Positions 46,108-53,647 of a DNA stretch of 64,000 bases are shown here, in pieces (the first letter of the stretch is position 1; every line of letters begins with the position of its first letter). The DNA comes from Methylotenera_A sp963701715 (GTDB lineage Bacteria > Pseudomonadota > Gammaproteobacteria > Burkholderiales > Methylophilaceae): contig CAVPAX010000009.1 of NCBI GenBank assembly GCA_963701715.1, forward strand, positions 62,001 through 126,000, given 5' to 3'. Below the pieces are notes generated by a model. That model did not search any database. It was not told the origin of the DNA and saw nothing but the letters and a program-made list of their open reading frames with translations. The position numbers were made by a program, and so were the translations under genes.

Positions 46108-46230
46108 ATGCAAGTTGCAACTCAAAACCACATTCAAATGATTAAAACATGGTTTGCAAATTGGTTAGCAGAATTTAAGCCCGTGCAAGAGTTACAGTAT
46201 TTAGGAGAGAAATTATGGCAATTAAAATAG
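46108..46230 (+). CDS. 40-codon ORF between the two ribonucleotide reductase genes
   Basis: An ATG at 46108 sits behind GGGGAG and opens a 40-codon frame (MQVATQNHIQMIKTWFANWL, then a hydrophobic/charged helix ending LGEKLWQLK). It stops 16 bases inside the nrdJb reading frame, so translation is likely coupled to nrdJb. The sequence looks amphipathic. I know no family. It may be a functional small protein or only a leader peptide for nrdJb. Confidence 0.5.
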   Translation: MQVATQNHIQMIKTWFANWLAEFKPVQELQYLGEKLWQLK

Positions 46231-46916
46231 ATAAAAAAATCGTGCGCTACGCGCTGGTGAATGAAGAAGAAAAAGCAGCCAAAGCGGCCGAGGCTCAAGC
46301 CGCGAAAGAAAACACAAAAGTCGTGCAGCTTGGCGAGCCGCTGGACAGGCCGGAGAAAATCACCGGCAGCACCTACAAGGTAAAAACGCCGGTCACCGAG
46401 CATGCGCTTTACATCACCATTAACGATGTGGTGATGAACGAAGGCACGCCGCAAGAGCACCGTCGCCCGTTCGAGATATTCATCAACTCCAAAAACATGG
46501 ATCACTTTCAATGGATAGTCGCTCTCACCCGCGTCATGTCTGCCGTGTTCCGCAAAGGCGGCGACGTGACATTTTTGGTGGAAGAGCTTAAAAGCGTGTT
46601 CGAGCCAAGCGGCGGCTACTTTAAAAAAGGCGGCAGGTTTGTGCCAAGTTTAGTGGCAGAGATTGGCGATGTGGTAGAGCAGCACCTGCAAAACATCGGC
46701 ATGCTTAAAAAACATGGCCTGGATGAACACCAGCAAAAACTGGTGGATGAAAAACGCAGCGAGTATATGGAAAAACATGCCAAACCGGAAGAAGAGATGA
46801 ACGCAGAGGGCTTTCCTAAAGGTGCGCAGCTGTGTGCCAAGTGTTCAACCAAAGCCATGATTGTGATGGATGGTTGTTTGACGTGCTTGAATTGTGGGGA
46901 AAGTAAGTGTGGTTAA
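46215..46916 (+). CDS. Class II ribonucleotide reductase C-terminal subunit (TSCPD domain)
   Basis: The 233 aa product carries the TSCPD-type domain (HRRPFEIFINSKNMDHFQWI, TRVMSAVFRKGGDVTFLVEE) and a C-terminal cysteine-rich tail (LCAKCSTKAMIVMDGCLTC, LNCGESKCG) that supplies the redox/zinc-binding cysteines missing from the large part. The pairing with the upstream gene follows Pseudomonas nrdJa/nrdJb. The start at 46215 is behind GGAGA and overlaps the small ORF. Confidence 0.88.
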   Translation: MAIKIDKKIVRYALVNEEEKAAKAAEAQAAKENTKVVQLGEPLDRPEKITGSTYKVKTPVTEHALYITINDVVMNEGTPQEHRRPFEIFINSKNMDHFQWIVALTRVMSAVFRKGGDVTFLVEELKSVFEPSGGYFKKGGRFVPSLVAEIGDVVEQHLQNIGMLKKHGLDEHQQKLVDEKRSEYMEKHAKPEEEMNAEGFPKGAQLCAKCSTKAMIVMDGCLTCLNCGESKCG

Positions 46917-47044
46917 ATTAAAAAAAGAGCTTTTTTTTAGTGCTTGCTTTCTCTGATGTTGAGCACGACTAGCGGATGTGAGGCAGAATAATTTGTTGAT
47001 GCAACTAAGACGAGTACATTGTCTTAACGGATAAAAGCGCTTAA

Positions 47045-47185
47045 ACATTCAACCAATTACTATTGGCTCATCCGCAAGAAATTCACCTTTACATAGACGA
47101 TCAATTTCACTTAGAACTGACTGCTCCGCACTCAAACCAAGTACAGATCACTATACAGCAACTGCAACATGTGCCAAAGCTATAA
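47045..47185 (+). other. Possible orphan gene fragment
   Basis: Between nrdJb and the KTSC gene (46917-47305) there is no complete gene. One frame is open from 47045 to a TAA at 47183 and reads protein-like text (QEIHLYIDDQFHLELTAPHS and VQITIQQLQHVPKL) but has no ATG and follows a stop codon. It may be the 3' remnant of a decayed gene, or chance. The first 30 bases after nrdJb hold an A-run/T-run palindrome that could be a weak terminator. Confidence 0.25.
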
Positions 47186-47305
47186 TGTGCCGTCAAAATT
47201 CAGACTGCCCCCCTAGTCATTCATGCCAAATGAATACGGCTTTCGATTTTGGAACCTGTAAACCAAGCAGCTAGTAGTACGGATAGTTTAATCTACTGCC
47301 CTAAT

Positions 47306-47569
47306 TTACGAATTAAACAAATCATCCAGCGGGTTTTTGCCACTACTGGCTGGTTTGGCTGGAACGCGTTTGGCGGTTAGTTGTTCTTCAATATTATCGT
47401 GGTAAAAGCTCCATTGCGCTCCGGAGTTTTTGAAGTTGCGCCAGATGCTCTCGCCCACACCTGCGTATTCCAGCGCGCTGCCGTCATCCAGCTCTACCCG
47501 CAAGGTGCGGGTTTTGGGCTCGTAGCCGATAGCGCGCAGTTTGCCCGCGCTGATTTTGGTCATTTCCAT
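47306..47569 (-). CDS. KTSC domain protein
   Basis: The 87 aa protein has the KTSC domain pattern: ISAGKLRAIGYEPKTRTLRV, EYAGVGESIWRNFKNS and FYHDNIEEQ. KTSC proteins are small and linked to lysyl-tRNA synthetase-like domains, with no firm function. The Pro/Ala-rich tail (KRVPAKPASSGKNPLDDLF) is unstructured. Confidence 0.8.
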   Translation of the reverse strand: MEMTKISAGKLRAIGYEPKTRTLRVELDDGSALEYAGVGESIWRNFKNSGAQWSFYHDNIEEQLTAKRVPAKPASSGKNPLDDLFNS

Positions 47570-47621
47570 GCGTGGATTGTATAGCGCTTTGTTCGGCGGT
47601 TCAACCCGCTAAAAAAGATGC

Positions 47622-47677
47622 TCTGCAGCCCAATATCCATGAGCCTTACGGTCGCATAGGGTGCAATAACTGTAAGG
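47622..47677. repeat. Diverged copy of the CTGCA/AATATCCATGAGCCTT repeat with an extra hairpin
   Basis: The core AATATCCATGAGCCTT (47631-47646) is identical to the copy at 48616. It is followed by a potential hairpin GCCTTAC...GTAAGGC (47642-47677). No gene lies in 47570-47796 other than this. Confidence 0.6.
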
Positions 47678-47796
47678 CATGGCGCCGCATGAAAATCTTT
47701 ACTCCATTCGACTGCAAGAATAAACATGCAAAATAAACTCCCTAACTTTTGCCATCGGCCTATGATGGATAAGCAGCATTTTTAAGGAGCAATATC

Positions 47797-47925
47797 ATGG
47801 CAAAAGGTCAGCAGCGTAAAAACAAAGAAGAGAAAAAACCCAAGCAGGATAAAAAAGTGGTGGTGCCGGCAGGTACGTTTATTGCGCCGCCCAAGCCTGC
47901 GTTACCACACAAACAAAAGCACTAA
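47797..47925 (+). CDS. Small lysine-rich protein
   Basis: The ORF of 42 codons begins at an ATG behind AAGGAG (eight bases upstream) and gives MAKGQQRKNKEEKKPKQDKK followed by VVVPAGTFIAPPKPALP and HKQKH. It is very basic and probably disordered. Similar short Lys-rich proteins beginning with this pattern are common in betaproteobacteria, with unknown function. Its stop codon lies in the first bases of the 72-base repeat. Confidence 0.7.
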   Translation: MAKGQQRKNKEEKKPKQDKKVVVPAGTFIAPPKPALPHKQKH

Positions 47926-47995
47926 ACCCCTGCCCTGCAAGCCAATATCCATGCGCCTTGCAGGCCTGCACTCGAATGCTTTAATCGGGTGGCAT
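47924..47995. repeat. 72-base intergenic repeat, copy A
   Basis: This segment is identical to the segment at 48595-48666 except for one base (C/A at the 31st position). It contains the palindrome CCTGCAAG-CTTGCAGG and could form a hairpin in either strand. It begins at the end of the Lys-rich gene. Confidence 0.9.
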
Positions 47996-48025
47996 CTATT
48001 TTAGCGTTTTAGATTTTCCTTTTCG

Positions 48026-48094
48026 TTAGTCATTTGCCGGCTTGGCGTGATGTGCCTCCCACTCTTTAGCTTTGGCGATGGCGATTCGGATACT
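48026..48094 (-). pseudogene. Truncated C-terminal remnant of the YdaT-N-like gene
   Basis: The minus strand reads SIRIAIAKAKEWEAHHAKPA, then ND and a stop. This matches the last 22 residues of the small gene at 49377-49562 (AIRIAIAKGKEWAMHHAKPA, NN) with about four changes. Upstream of it the match ends abruptly near 48095. It looks like the remnant of a duplication in which the front of the copy is lost. Confidence 0.7.
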
Positions 48095-48117
48095 CCCTCT
48101 GGCACGTTAGTTGCATC

Positions 48118-48570
48118 ATGCAAACCATGCTTACTTCCATAAATGATATCCATGCTGTCTCTGAGGCGATTCGCGATGCGGTTGCGCCTGTGTTTTTGCT
48201 CACCGGCATCGGCTCGATACTGGGCGTGCTGATTGGCCGCCTGGGCCGTTCTATAGACCGTGCAAGGCTGTTGAACGAGCTGCCAGCCGATAGGCGTGCA
48301 AGCGTTCAGGATGAGCTTAGAATAATTGTAAGACGCACCAAATGGTTGCGGCGGGCGATTGGTTTTGCGACTTTGGCTGCACTATGTGTGTGCATTTCTA
48401 TCGCCACCATGTTCGTTTCGGTGGAGACGGGCTTTAAAACACCGCATATCGTGGCGATGACATTCATCTCTTCGATGGGCTCGCTGATTATCGGGCTGCT
48501 GTGTTTTTTGCGCGAGATTGTGCTGGCATCGCGCGAGGTGATTGTGCCTTTCAAGCACGATGTCAATTAA
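48118..48570 (+). CDS. DUF2721 family membrane protein
   Basis: The 150 aa protein has three hydrophobic helices (VAPVFLLTGIGSILGVLIG; AIGFATLAALCVCISIATMF; AMTFISSMGSLIIGLLCFL) and the conserved LLNELPADRRASVQDELRII, RRTKWLRRAI and FLREIVLASREV. The family is uncharacterised. It lies between the two 72-base repeats. Confidence 0.85.
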   Translation: MQTMLTSINDIHAVSEAIRDAVAPVFLLTGIGSILGVLIGRLGRSIDRARLLNELPADRRASVQDELRIIVRRTKWLRRAIGFATLAALCVCISIATMFVSVETGFKTPHIVAMTFISSMGSLIIGLLCFLREIVLASREVIVPFKHDVN

Positions 48571-48594
48571 GTCTCACGTGCGCGTTCATTATTA

Positions 48595-48666
48595 AAACCC
48601 CTGCCCTGCAAGCCAATATCCATGAGCCTTGCAGGCCTGCACTCGAATGCTTTAATCGGGTGGCAT
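48595..48666. repeat. 72-base intergenic repeat, copy B
   Basis: This is the near-identical partner of copy A (one mismatch). It begins 24 bases after the DUF2721 stop and ends six bases before the end of the convergent DUF3617 gene. It contains the palindrome CCTGCAAG-CTTGCAGG and may act as a transcription terminator hairpin as well. Confidence 0.9.
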
Positions 48667-48671
48667 ATGTT

Positions 48672-49211
48672 TTATAGCGGTTTTACCGCGCCACAGCTTG
48701 CATTAATCCATTTACCGTTAATATCCGCCCGCTCATTCACCGGGTTGCCTTGGGCTTCGCCATTAAAATTAGTCTGCCCTGTAAAGGCCTCCGGGCTTGT
48801 AATGGCGCCCTCTGCTGTTCCATTGCCTTTAAGGTCTGGGCTGGCACAAACAAAGTCTATTTTGTAGTTGTTGCCGCTACGGGTCGAATTTTTAGATGTG
48901 CAGCCTAATTGCGGTTGATAAAAATTGGGCAGCGTTTTTTGATTCGCCATTTCTTGTGTGATGCATGTTTGGGAGATTGCAGCGCCGTTTTCGATTTGCG
49001 GCATATCAAGCCCATAATCTTTTGCTAAATCTTTAATGTTTTGCATTTGCTCTGGCGGCAGGTGCGGCGCAAACAGCAATAAATCAGAGGTGGTTGTGAT
49101 CTGCCATAATCCAGGCCGCATGTTCATCTCTGCGGCATTTGCAGCGGGTGCTAATAATGGGGAAATTAAACTAAAATTAAGCAAAGTTAAACCAATTAGA
49201 ATTTTGCGCAT
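48672..49211 (-). CDS. DUF3617 family periplasmic protein
   Basis: The 179 aa protein has a signal peptide (LTLLNFSLISPLLAPAANA) and the DUF3617 hallmarks: MNMRPGLWQITTTSDL, a cysteine-rich CITQEMANQ, and TSKNSTRSGNNYKIDFVC. The family is secreted and of unknown function. Confidence 0.85.
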   Translation of the reverse strand: MRKILIGLTLLNFSLISPLLAPAANAAEMNMRPGLWQITTTSDLLLFAPHLPPEQMQNIKDLAKDYGLDMPQIENGAAISQTCITQEMANQKTLPNFYQPQLGCTSKNSTRSGNNYKIDFVCASPDLKGNGTAEGAITSPEAFTGQTNFNGEAQGNPVNERADINGKWINASCGAVKPL

Positions 49212-49313
49212 TAAATCTCCTAAAACTAATGTGAAGAATACGCATTTTTAGAGGTCATTTGGCTAAGCTTAGTTCAGCGCAATTAAATTATAGGGGAAAT
49301 ACCACGATCATTA

Positions 49314-49350
49314 CCTGCCCTGCAAGTCAATACCCATGCGGCTCTCAGAG
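49314..49350. repeat. Diverged third copy of the palindromic repeat
   Basis: CCTGCCCTGCAAG (with a T for C at the end of the arm) is followed by TCAATACCCATGCGG and a degenerate second arm. It shares the arm and core of copies A and B with about a third of positions changed. Confidence 0.6.
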
Positions 49351-49376
49351 CATCAGTTAAGACATGCTAACTTTCG

Positions 49377-49562
49377 TTAGTTATTTGCTGGCTTGGCGTG
49401 ATGCATTGCCCACTCTTTGCCTTTAGCGATTGCGATGCGAATCGCCTTGCCTTCGTCCATACCTTCTTCCAGCAGGGCATTGGCTATCTCAATCGCTTTC
49501 GTGCGGGCGATTGGGCTAAGGTGTTTCATCGATGCTGGGTAGTGTTCTTCGTTCCAAGGCAT
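49377..49562 (-). CDS. YdaT N-terminal-like small protein
   Basis: The 61 aa protein (MPWNEEHYPASMKHLSPIAR, then TKAIEIANALLEEGMDEGKA) matches the N-terminal part of Bacillus YdaT-type proteins, which have the pattern MPW...YPASLKNL...A.EIANAL. The C-terminal DUF2188-like half of YdaT is absent. Function unknown. A truncated paralogue lies 1.3 kb upstream (48026-48094). Confidence 0.8.
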   Translation of the reverse strand: MPWNEEHYPASMKHLSPIARTKAIEIANALLEEGMDEGKAIRIAIAKGKEWAMHHAKPANN

Positions 49563-49570
49563 ATGCTATA

Positions 49571-50146
49571 TTAACCCCTGCTAATAGGGGGCAGTGGCCA
49601 CTCCTGAAGTATCCGGTAGCGCGAACCTTGGTCTGTCACGACTGACTCCGCCAGTACAAACGATTCCACCCACCAATCAATGGGCTGAATTGCCTGCGGT
49701 GCCAAAATATTCTCGACATTGCGCAACAATGTGACATGCGGAATAAATTCATAGTTTTCAAATACAAGATCCGCTGCGGTCAGTTGCTGTTTTAGCGCTG
49801 CGACCAACTGACCCAATGCCGGCACATCTGCCGCCAATGTAGTACAAGCAATCCGGCTTTGCGGCCAGAATGAAAGGCTCTCTAATTTAAACCCAAAAGG
49901 CGGCACCGAGATATTGCCTGCGGCTTGCATCAATTGCGGCAGGCGTGTGCGCTCTACCCCTCCCATGAACAGCAATGTCATATGCAGGTTATCAGCATCT
50001 ATAGCGCGCGCTTTGCACCGCGGCGCATATTCCGTTGCTAACGTATGTAAGGCCTGCCGTACCGATGCCTCGGGCCACAAGGCAAAAAATACGCGTGCTG
50101 CATTTGAATTATTTTCTTCAGAATTTCGCATTTTATATGCCCCCAT
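49571..50146 (-). CDS. thpR: RNA 2',3'-cyclic 3'-phosphodiesterase (LigT/ThpR)
   Basis: ThpR is a 2H phosphoesterase that opens 2',3'-cyclic phosphate RNA ends. The 191 aa product has the two HxT motifs (LHMTLLFMG and PHVTLLRN) and a VFFALWPEASVR start. The annotated start at 50146 is one option; an internal ATG five codons later gives a more usual N-terminus. Confidence 0.93.
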   Translation of the reverse strand: MGAYKMRNSEENNSNAARVFFALWPEASVRQALHTLATEYAPRCKARAIDADNLHMTLLFMGGVERTRLPQLMQAAGNISVPPFGFKLESLSFWPQSRIACTTLAADVPALGQLVAALKQQLTAADLVFENYEFIPHVTLLRNVENILAPQAIQPIDWWVESFVLAESVVTDQGSRYRILQEWPLPPISRG

Positions 50147-50237
50147 TTTTTAACATTAACTTAATTATAGTGCTTGGCAAATTACAAGGTTTGATAGACC
50201 ACTAAAAAATGTTTATTACAGTTTAGTTGTAACCCAT

Positions 50238-50266
50238 AAAAAAAGGCCAGCGAAGCCGGCCTTTTT
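50238..50266 (-). terminator. Terminator downstream of the PepSY remnant
   Basis: A stem of GGCC-A-GC and GC-C-GGCC with a three-base loop (50245-50261) has seven T residues on the minus strand and five T residues on the plus strand. It lies 21 bases past the end of the PepSY remnant. Confidence 0.7.
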
Positions 50267-50287
50267 GTGCTGCAGAGAAACAGGTAA

Positions 50288-50486
50288 TTATTGCTCTACA
50301 CCGATCTGATATATTTCTTGTTCAGGATTTTCTTCCAGCTTGCCAGTCACTGCATCAACTTCCACTTCCCATCCCTTGCCATCTTTACCCTTAATGTCGA
50401 ATTCGTACTGGGCTTTACCATCGCTGATTTCCGCTTCAAGTGTATGCACTTCGCCTGGCTGCTTTGCCCAATATTGCGATTGCCGA
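50288..50486 (-). pseudogene. 5'-truncated PepSY-domain gene
   Basis: The minus strand reads SQYWAKQPGEVHTLEAEISD, AQYEFDIKGKDGKGWEVEVD and AVTGKLEENPEQEIYQIGVE to a stop at 50288. This is the second half of a PepSY domain (the YEFDIKGKDG..WEVEVDAVTGK pattern). No start codon or signal peptide is found: beyond about 50486 the sequence turns into an unrelated protein-like frame on the plus strand. The front of the gene is missing. Confidence 0.75.
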
Positions 50487-50544
50487 CAAATTCACTGCTA
50501 AAGCAGGTGAGCCGGGCTTATGTGTTGCTTGGCAAGATTATTAA
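50462..50544 (+). other. Protein-like C-terminal fragment adjoining the PepSY remnant
   Basis: One plus-strand frame reads LPNIAIADKFTAKAGEPGLC and VAWQDY to a TAA. It looks like a real protein end but has no start and overlaps the truncated PepSY gene. The 350 bases that follow (50545-50897) have no recognisable gene, apart from a second short open stretch ending SNKRHHIKFY at 50614 and a GCAGCACATT direct repeat near 50791-50812. It probably marks a deletion junction. Confidence 0.35.
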
Positions 50545-50897
50545 TTTAAAGCGTTCCAAATCTTACGTTTTTGATTATAAGAGCAATAAGCGCCATCACA
50601 TCAAATTTTACTGAGTAAAAGTCTAAAAGTGGTTGTAATGAACAACCAGTTGGCTGTATATAACCAATATTAGCTTTCAATTAACCATGCTGCTTTTATA
50701 AGTTATTGATTATATTTCAAAAAAATAGATGGCTTGAAACGTGCATTTAATCCTCACGGCTTGTTTATTAGACGCGGCACTTGGTAAATGCAGCACATTG
50801 CAGCACATTGCTAAAGTTAGCGTTTTTGAACACGTTTAATTATTTTATTTGCTAGTTTTTGTCTATTTCTCAACCAACTATCCGTACATTTTTAAGA

Positions 50898-52686
50898 ATG
50901 ATGATGAATTTTAAAAAAATATTCGACTGCACAATTTCAGCCAATACCAGCCTTAAGATTGCAGGCTTGATGTTTTTGATCCCGTTCATAGCTTTGTATC
51001 ATCGTCAGCCTATTCCATCATTTTACCCAGAATGGCTGGCAGCGATTTTAGGTTTAATGGCATTAATCACTTTGCTTAAAAAAGAAACTTGGCCAGCAGT
51101 AAAGATACCACAAATAGCCTTGATCATGCCGGGCCTGGCGGCAATTCTTGGTATGCAGTGGCTATTAAATATGCTGCATTCCACACAGTATGCGCTCTTG
51201 GTATTTTCTTACATGGCTCTGATGTTTTTCTTGATGGTGCTTGGTAGTTATTTGCGCCGTGAGTTTGGGTGGGAGAAGATCATCATCATGCTTGCATGGT
51301 ATGGTCATTGGCGGCGGCATCAATGTTGTGGTTGTTTTGTTGCAGATGGCAATGCGTGCCGGTATCGTTAGCCAATTTATGTCAGATTACAGCAGCTACG
51401 GCGCGATTTCTCAAGCGAATCATTTTGCCGATTACATGGCGCTGGCAATAGTATCGCTGCTATATCTTTACTCTAAAGAAAAAATATCAGTAAAAACGTT
51501 TTTCATCATATTGATTTCATTTTTGCTGTTGCTGGCATCATCAGGTTCTCGTAGCACATGGTTGTATTTAGCATCAACCACAATCTTGGCAATTTTTATG
51601 CAAGTTGTTGCGATGAAACAAAGCACAGGGTCAACTGCTAAGCGTAATTTGTTGCGAGTTAGTTTGTTGCTGCTGCCTTTGTACGTGTTAGCGCATTTTG
51701 CCATAGATTATTTGCTACCCGATGCATTGGTTAAGCTGCCAACTGAGCGCATAGCTGAATTAGCAAGCCCAACTACGGTGTCAGCACGCTTGCATATTTG
51801 GTACGACAGTTTGCGTTTATTCTGGCAATCGCCTTGGCTGGGTATAGGCGCGGGAGCGATCAGGTCGCAATCTTTTCTGTTGGCAGACATGCCGACTGCG
51901 TTGGCAAGTAAACGCATTTTTGAAAATGCGCACAATCTCTTTTTGCATTTACTTGCAGAGATGGGGATTGGTGGGTTTTTACTGGTTTTTGTTGGTCTTT
52001 TTGCATGGGTGCGCGGTTTTAAGTGGCGCGAGTTGGATTTGGAAAAGTGGTGTTTAATCGCGCTGCTGGCAGTGCTTGGCATCCATAGCATGCTGGAATA
52101 TCCGCTTTGGTTTGCCTATTTTTCGTGTGTTGTGGCTTTCTTGCTGGGTGCTGGTGATGAAAAACATTTGAGCACTAAGCTGCCAAAGCTTGGAAAAGTA
52201 GTAAGCCCTGCTTTAGCGCGTACTGTAATGGGTGTATTTATTGTATTAGGCGCAGTGAATTTAGGCACCTTGCTCATTGCCAACTTAAAATTAGAAAAGG
52301 TGGTGATGGGCGTGGTGGGTCAAGAATCTAGTGAACAAGACCAGCAGCTTAACTGGATACACAGCTATTCTTTACTTTCACCTTATGCTGAGCTGATGTA
52401 TACGCTTTCTATGGCGATAGACCCTAGCCACATTGAGGATAAATTATGGCTGAGTGAATCTGCCATGAAATTTAAACCGATACGTCGTGTGGCTTATCAG
52501 CATGTATTGTTACTAAAACTCAATGGTGACGATGCCGCAGCCGTCGCGCATTTAAACCGAACCTTGATTGTGCATCCGGGCAATTTTAAAGGCGAGCTCG
52601 AAGCCATGCCATTTAAATATTGGCAAGATTATCTAGATGTTTTAAGCATGGCGCGACCCATTAAGAAAAGAATCCCGCAAAAATAA
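50898..52686 (+). CDS. PglL/Wzy_C-type O-antigen ligase or pilin O-oligosaccharyltransferase, one frameshift
   Basis: The protein has about ten hydrophobic segments. The ligase signatures are visible: QANHFADYMALAIVSLLYL early in the second ORF, SSGSRSTWLYLA, and HNLFLHLLAEMGIGGFLLVF with the conserved His, plus the Wzy_C_2 tail (PFKYWQDYLDVLSMARPI). Family members join glycans to lipid A or to pilins. The first ORF (from the ATGs at 50898-50904) and the second (through 52686) join by a shift near 51300, so the gene reads as one of about 590 residues. Lying directly before pilin genes, it resembles PglL/TfpO pilin ligases. Confidence 0.8.
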
Positions 52687-52701
52687 AGGCTGGTAAACGA
52701 T

Positions 52702-53124
52702 TTGCGCAGATTTAAAGACATTCTTCAAATGCGCGCCGGTCGCGATATGGCAATTGCCGTTGTTATATCAATTTTAGCCTGTTGGGGGCTGGTTGGATTT
52801 AATGCACACGAGCGTTTCACGGCATTTTCCGCCCGTTACGAGCAATGGCAATTAGACGAAATGTTGCTGCTGCTACTCGTTGCATACACGATGACGGCAT
52901 CTATTGCTATCTCAACTGCACCTACTTTCGTCAGCAAAGACATCAACCCAAGTGTGAACTATGCCCGTTACATCGCATTGTTCCATGTAGGTGCTGACAC
53001 AGTATCTCCAGTAGATAACAACATTTCAGATGCTGAGCTGTTTGAAACACCACGTTTGATTGCGGTTGTGGATACAGAAGGTCATATGATCGATGAAAAC
53101 ATCGCTGATATGAATCCTCAGTAA
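52702..53124 (+). CDS. Chimeric ORF: sensor-kinase-like N-terminus fused to a pilin C-terminus
   Basis: The 140 aa ORF begins at TTG 52702. Residues 1 to about 62 look like the membrane-entry region of a sensor or GGDEF protein (MAIAVVISILACWGLVGFNA, ERFTAFSARYEQWQLDEMLL). The remaining 73 match the C-terminal part of the large pilin at 53648 at about four-fifths identity (AISTAPTFVSKDINPSVNYA, DNNISDAELFETPRL). The pilin-like part is diverged at the base level from the second copy, so it is not a simple duplication artefact of the same copy. Either a deletion fused two genes or the assembly joined them wrongly. Confidence 0.6.
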   Translation: MRRFKDILQMRAGRDMAIAVVISILACWGLVGFNAHERFTAFSARYEQWQLDEMLLLLLVAYTMTASIAISTAPTFVSKDINPSVNYARYIALFHVGADTVSPVDNNISDAELFETPRLIAVVDTEGHMIDENIADMNPQ

Positions 53125-53157
53125 TCGAGTAATTCCGAGTAATTTGATGTAAATCAC

Positions 53158-53186
53158 AAGGTGGAACCGAGGTTTGGTTCCACCTT
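53158..53186 (+). terminator. Strong hairpin after the chimeric ORF
   Basis: AAGGTGGAACC and GGTTCCACCTT form an 11 bp perfect stem with a seven-base loop, 34 bases past the stop codon. The T-tract is poor, so it may be a Rho-independent terminator of low strength or an RNA-stabilising end. Confidence 0.6.
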
Positions 53187-53372
53187 GCAAATTTAAAGTT
53201 AATACTTAAAGTGGTTTCTCAAGTGGTGGTTGTATACAACAAATTGGTTGTAAACAGCAATTAGTCGAGCAATTTATTTTGTGGGAAAAACATCTAAAAA
53301 ATGCGGGAAAGTTTCATTAAATATCTTTAAATACAATTAGTTACAAGGTTGTTACAAATTATTAAAAAACAG

Positions 53373-53389
53373 TTGGCACGGTAGTTGCG
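53373..53389 (+). promoter_or_regulatory. Sigma-54 promoter of the major pilin gene
   Basis: TTGGCACG, four bases, then TTGCG matches the -24/-12 consensus (TGGCACG-N4-TTGC) exactly in the invariant GG and GC. The pilin ATG is 258 bases downstream, leaving a long leader. Pilin genes of Pseudomonas and relatives are driven by sigma-54 with PilR. The required enhancer sites could lie in 53187-53372 but are not identifiable by eye. Confidence 0.85.
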
Positions 53390-53543
53390 AATACCTCTGT
53401 ACGGCAGGCTGGCTTATCTACTGTAATTAAGTTACAAAAAAGGGTGGTAAGTCAGTAGTGCCTAAGACAAGCCCGATGCCGGCAAAACCAAAAGCTTAAA
53501 GCTGGGTTGGACGTTGTCGTGAGGAGGTGGTTATTAAAAAAGA

Positions 53544-53586
53544 AAGTAAACGATTTGCAAGCTCCCCAGCCTCAAATCGTTTACTT
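53544..53586 (+). promoter_or_regulatory. Leader RNA hairpin before the pilin gene
   Basis: A 14 bp perfect stem (AAGTAAACGATTTG with its complement) and a 15-base loop lie in the 5' untranslated region, 61 bases ahead of the pilin ATG. No terminal T-tract follows, so it is unlikely to be a terminator; an mRNA-stability or regulatory role is possible. The leader (53400-53647) otherwise has no gene of note. Confidence 0.6.
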
Positions 53587-53647
53587 AAAGATTGATAACT
53601 GCTTTTTAATTATTTTAATAGTTTATCAGAAAGCTTTAGGAGAAATC

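Noticed and set aside
46917..46945. Terminator after nrdJb
   Set aside because: The A-run and T-run palindrome has no proper stem of GC pairs, so the call would be weak.
47570..50900. Insertion sequence or integrative element in the patchwork region
   Set aside because: No transposase or integrase and no terminal repeats were seen; only short repeats and gene remnants.
53400..53647. GEMM-I c-di-GMP riboswitch in the pilin leader
   Set aside because: The conserved aptamer blocks are not present in order; only a partial GGCAAAACC resemblance was seen.
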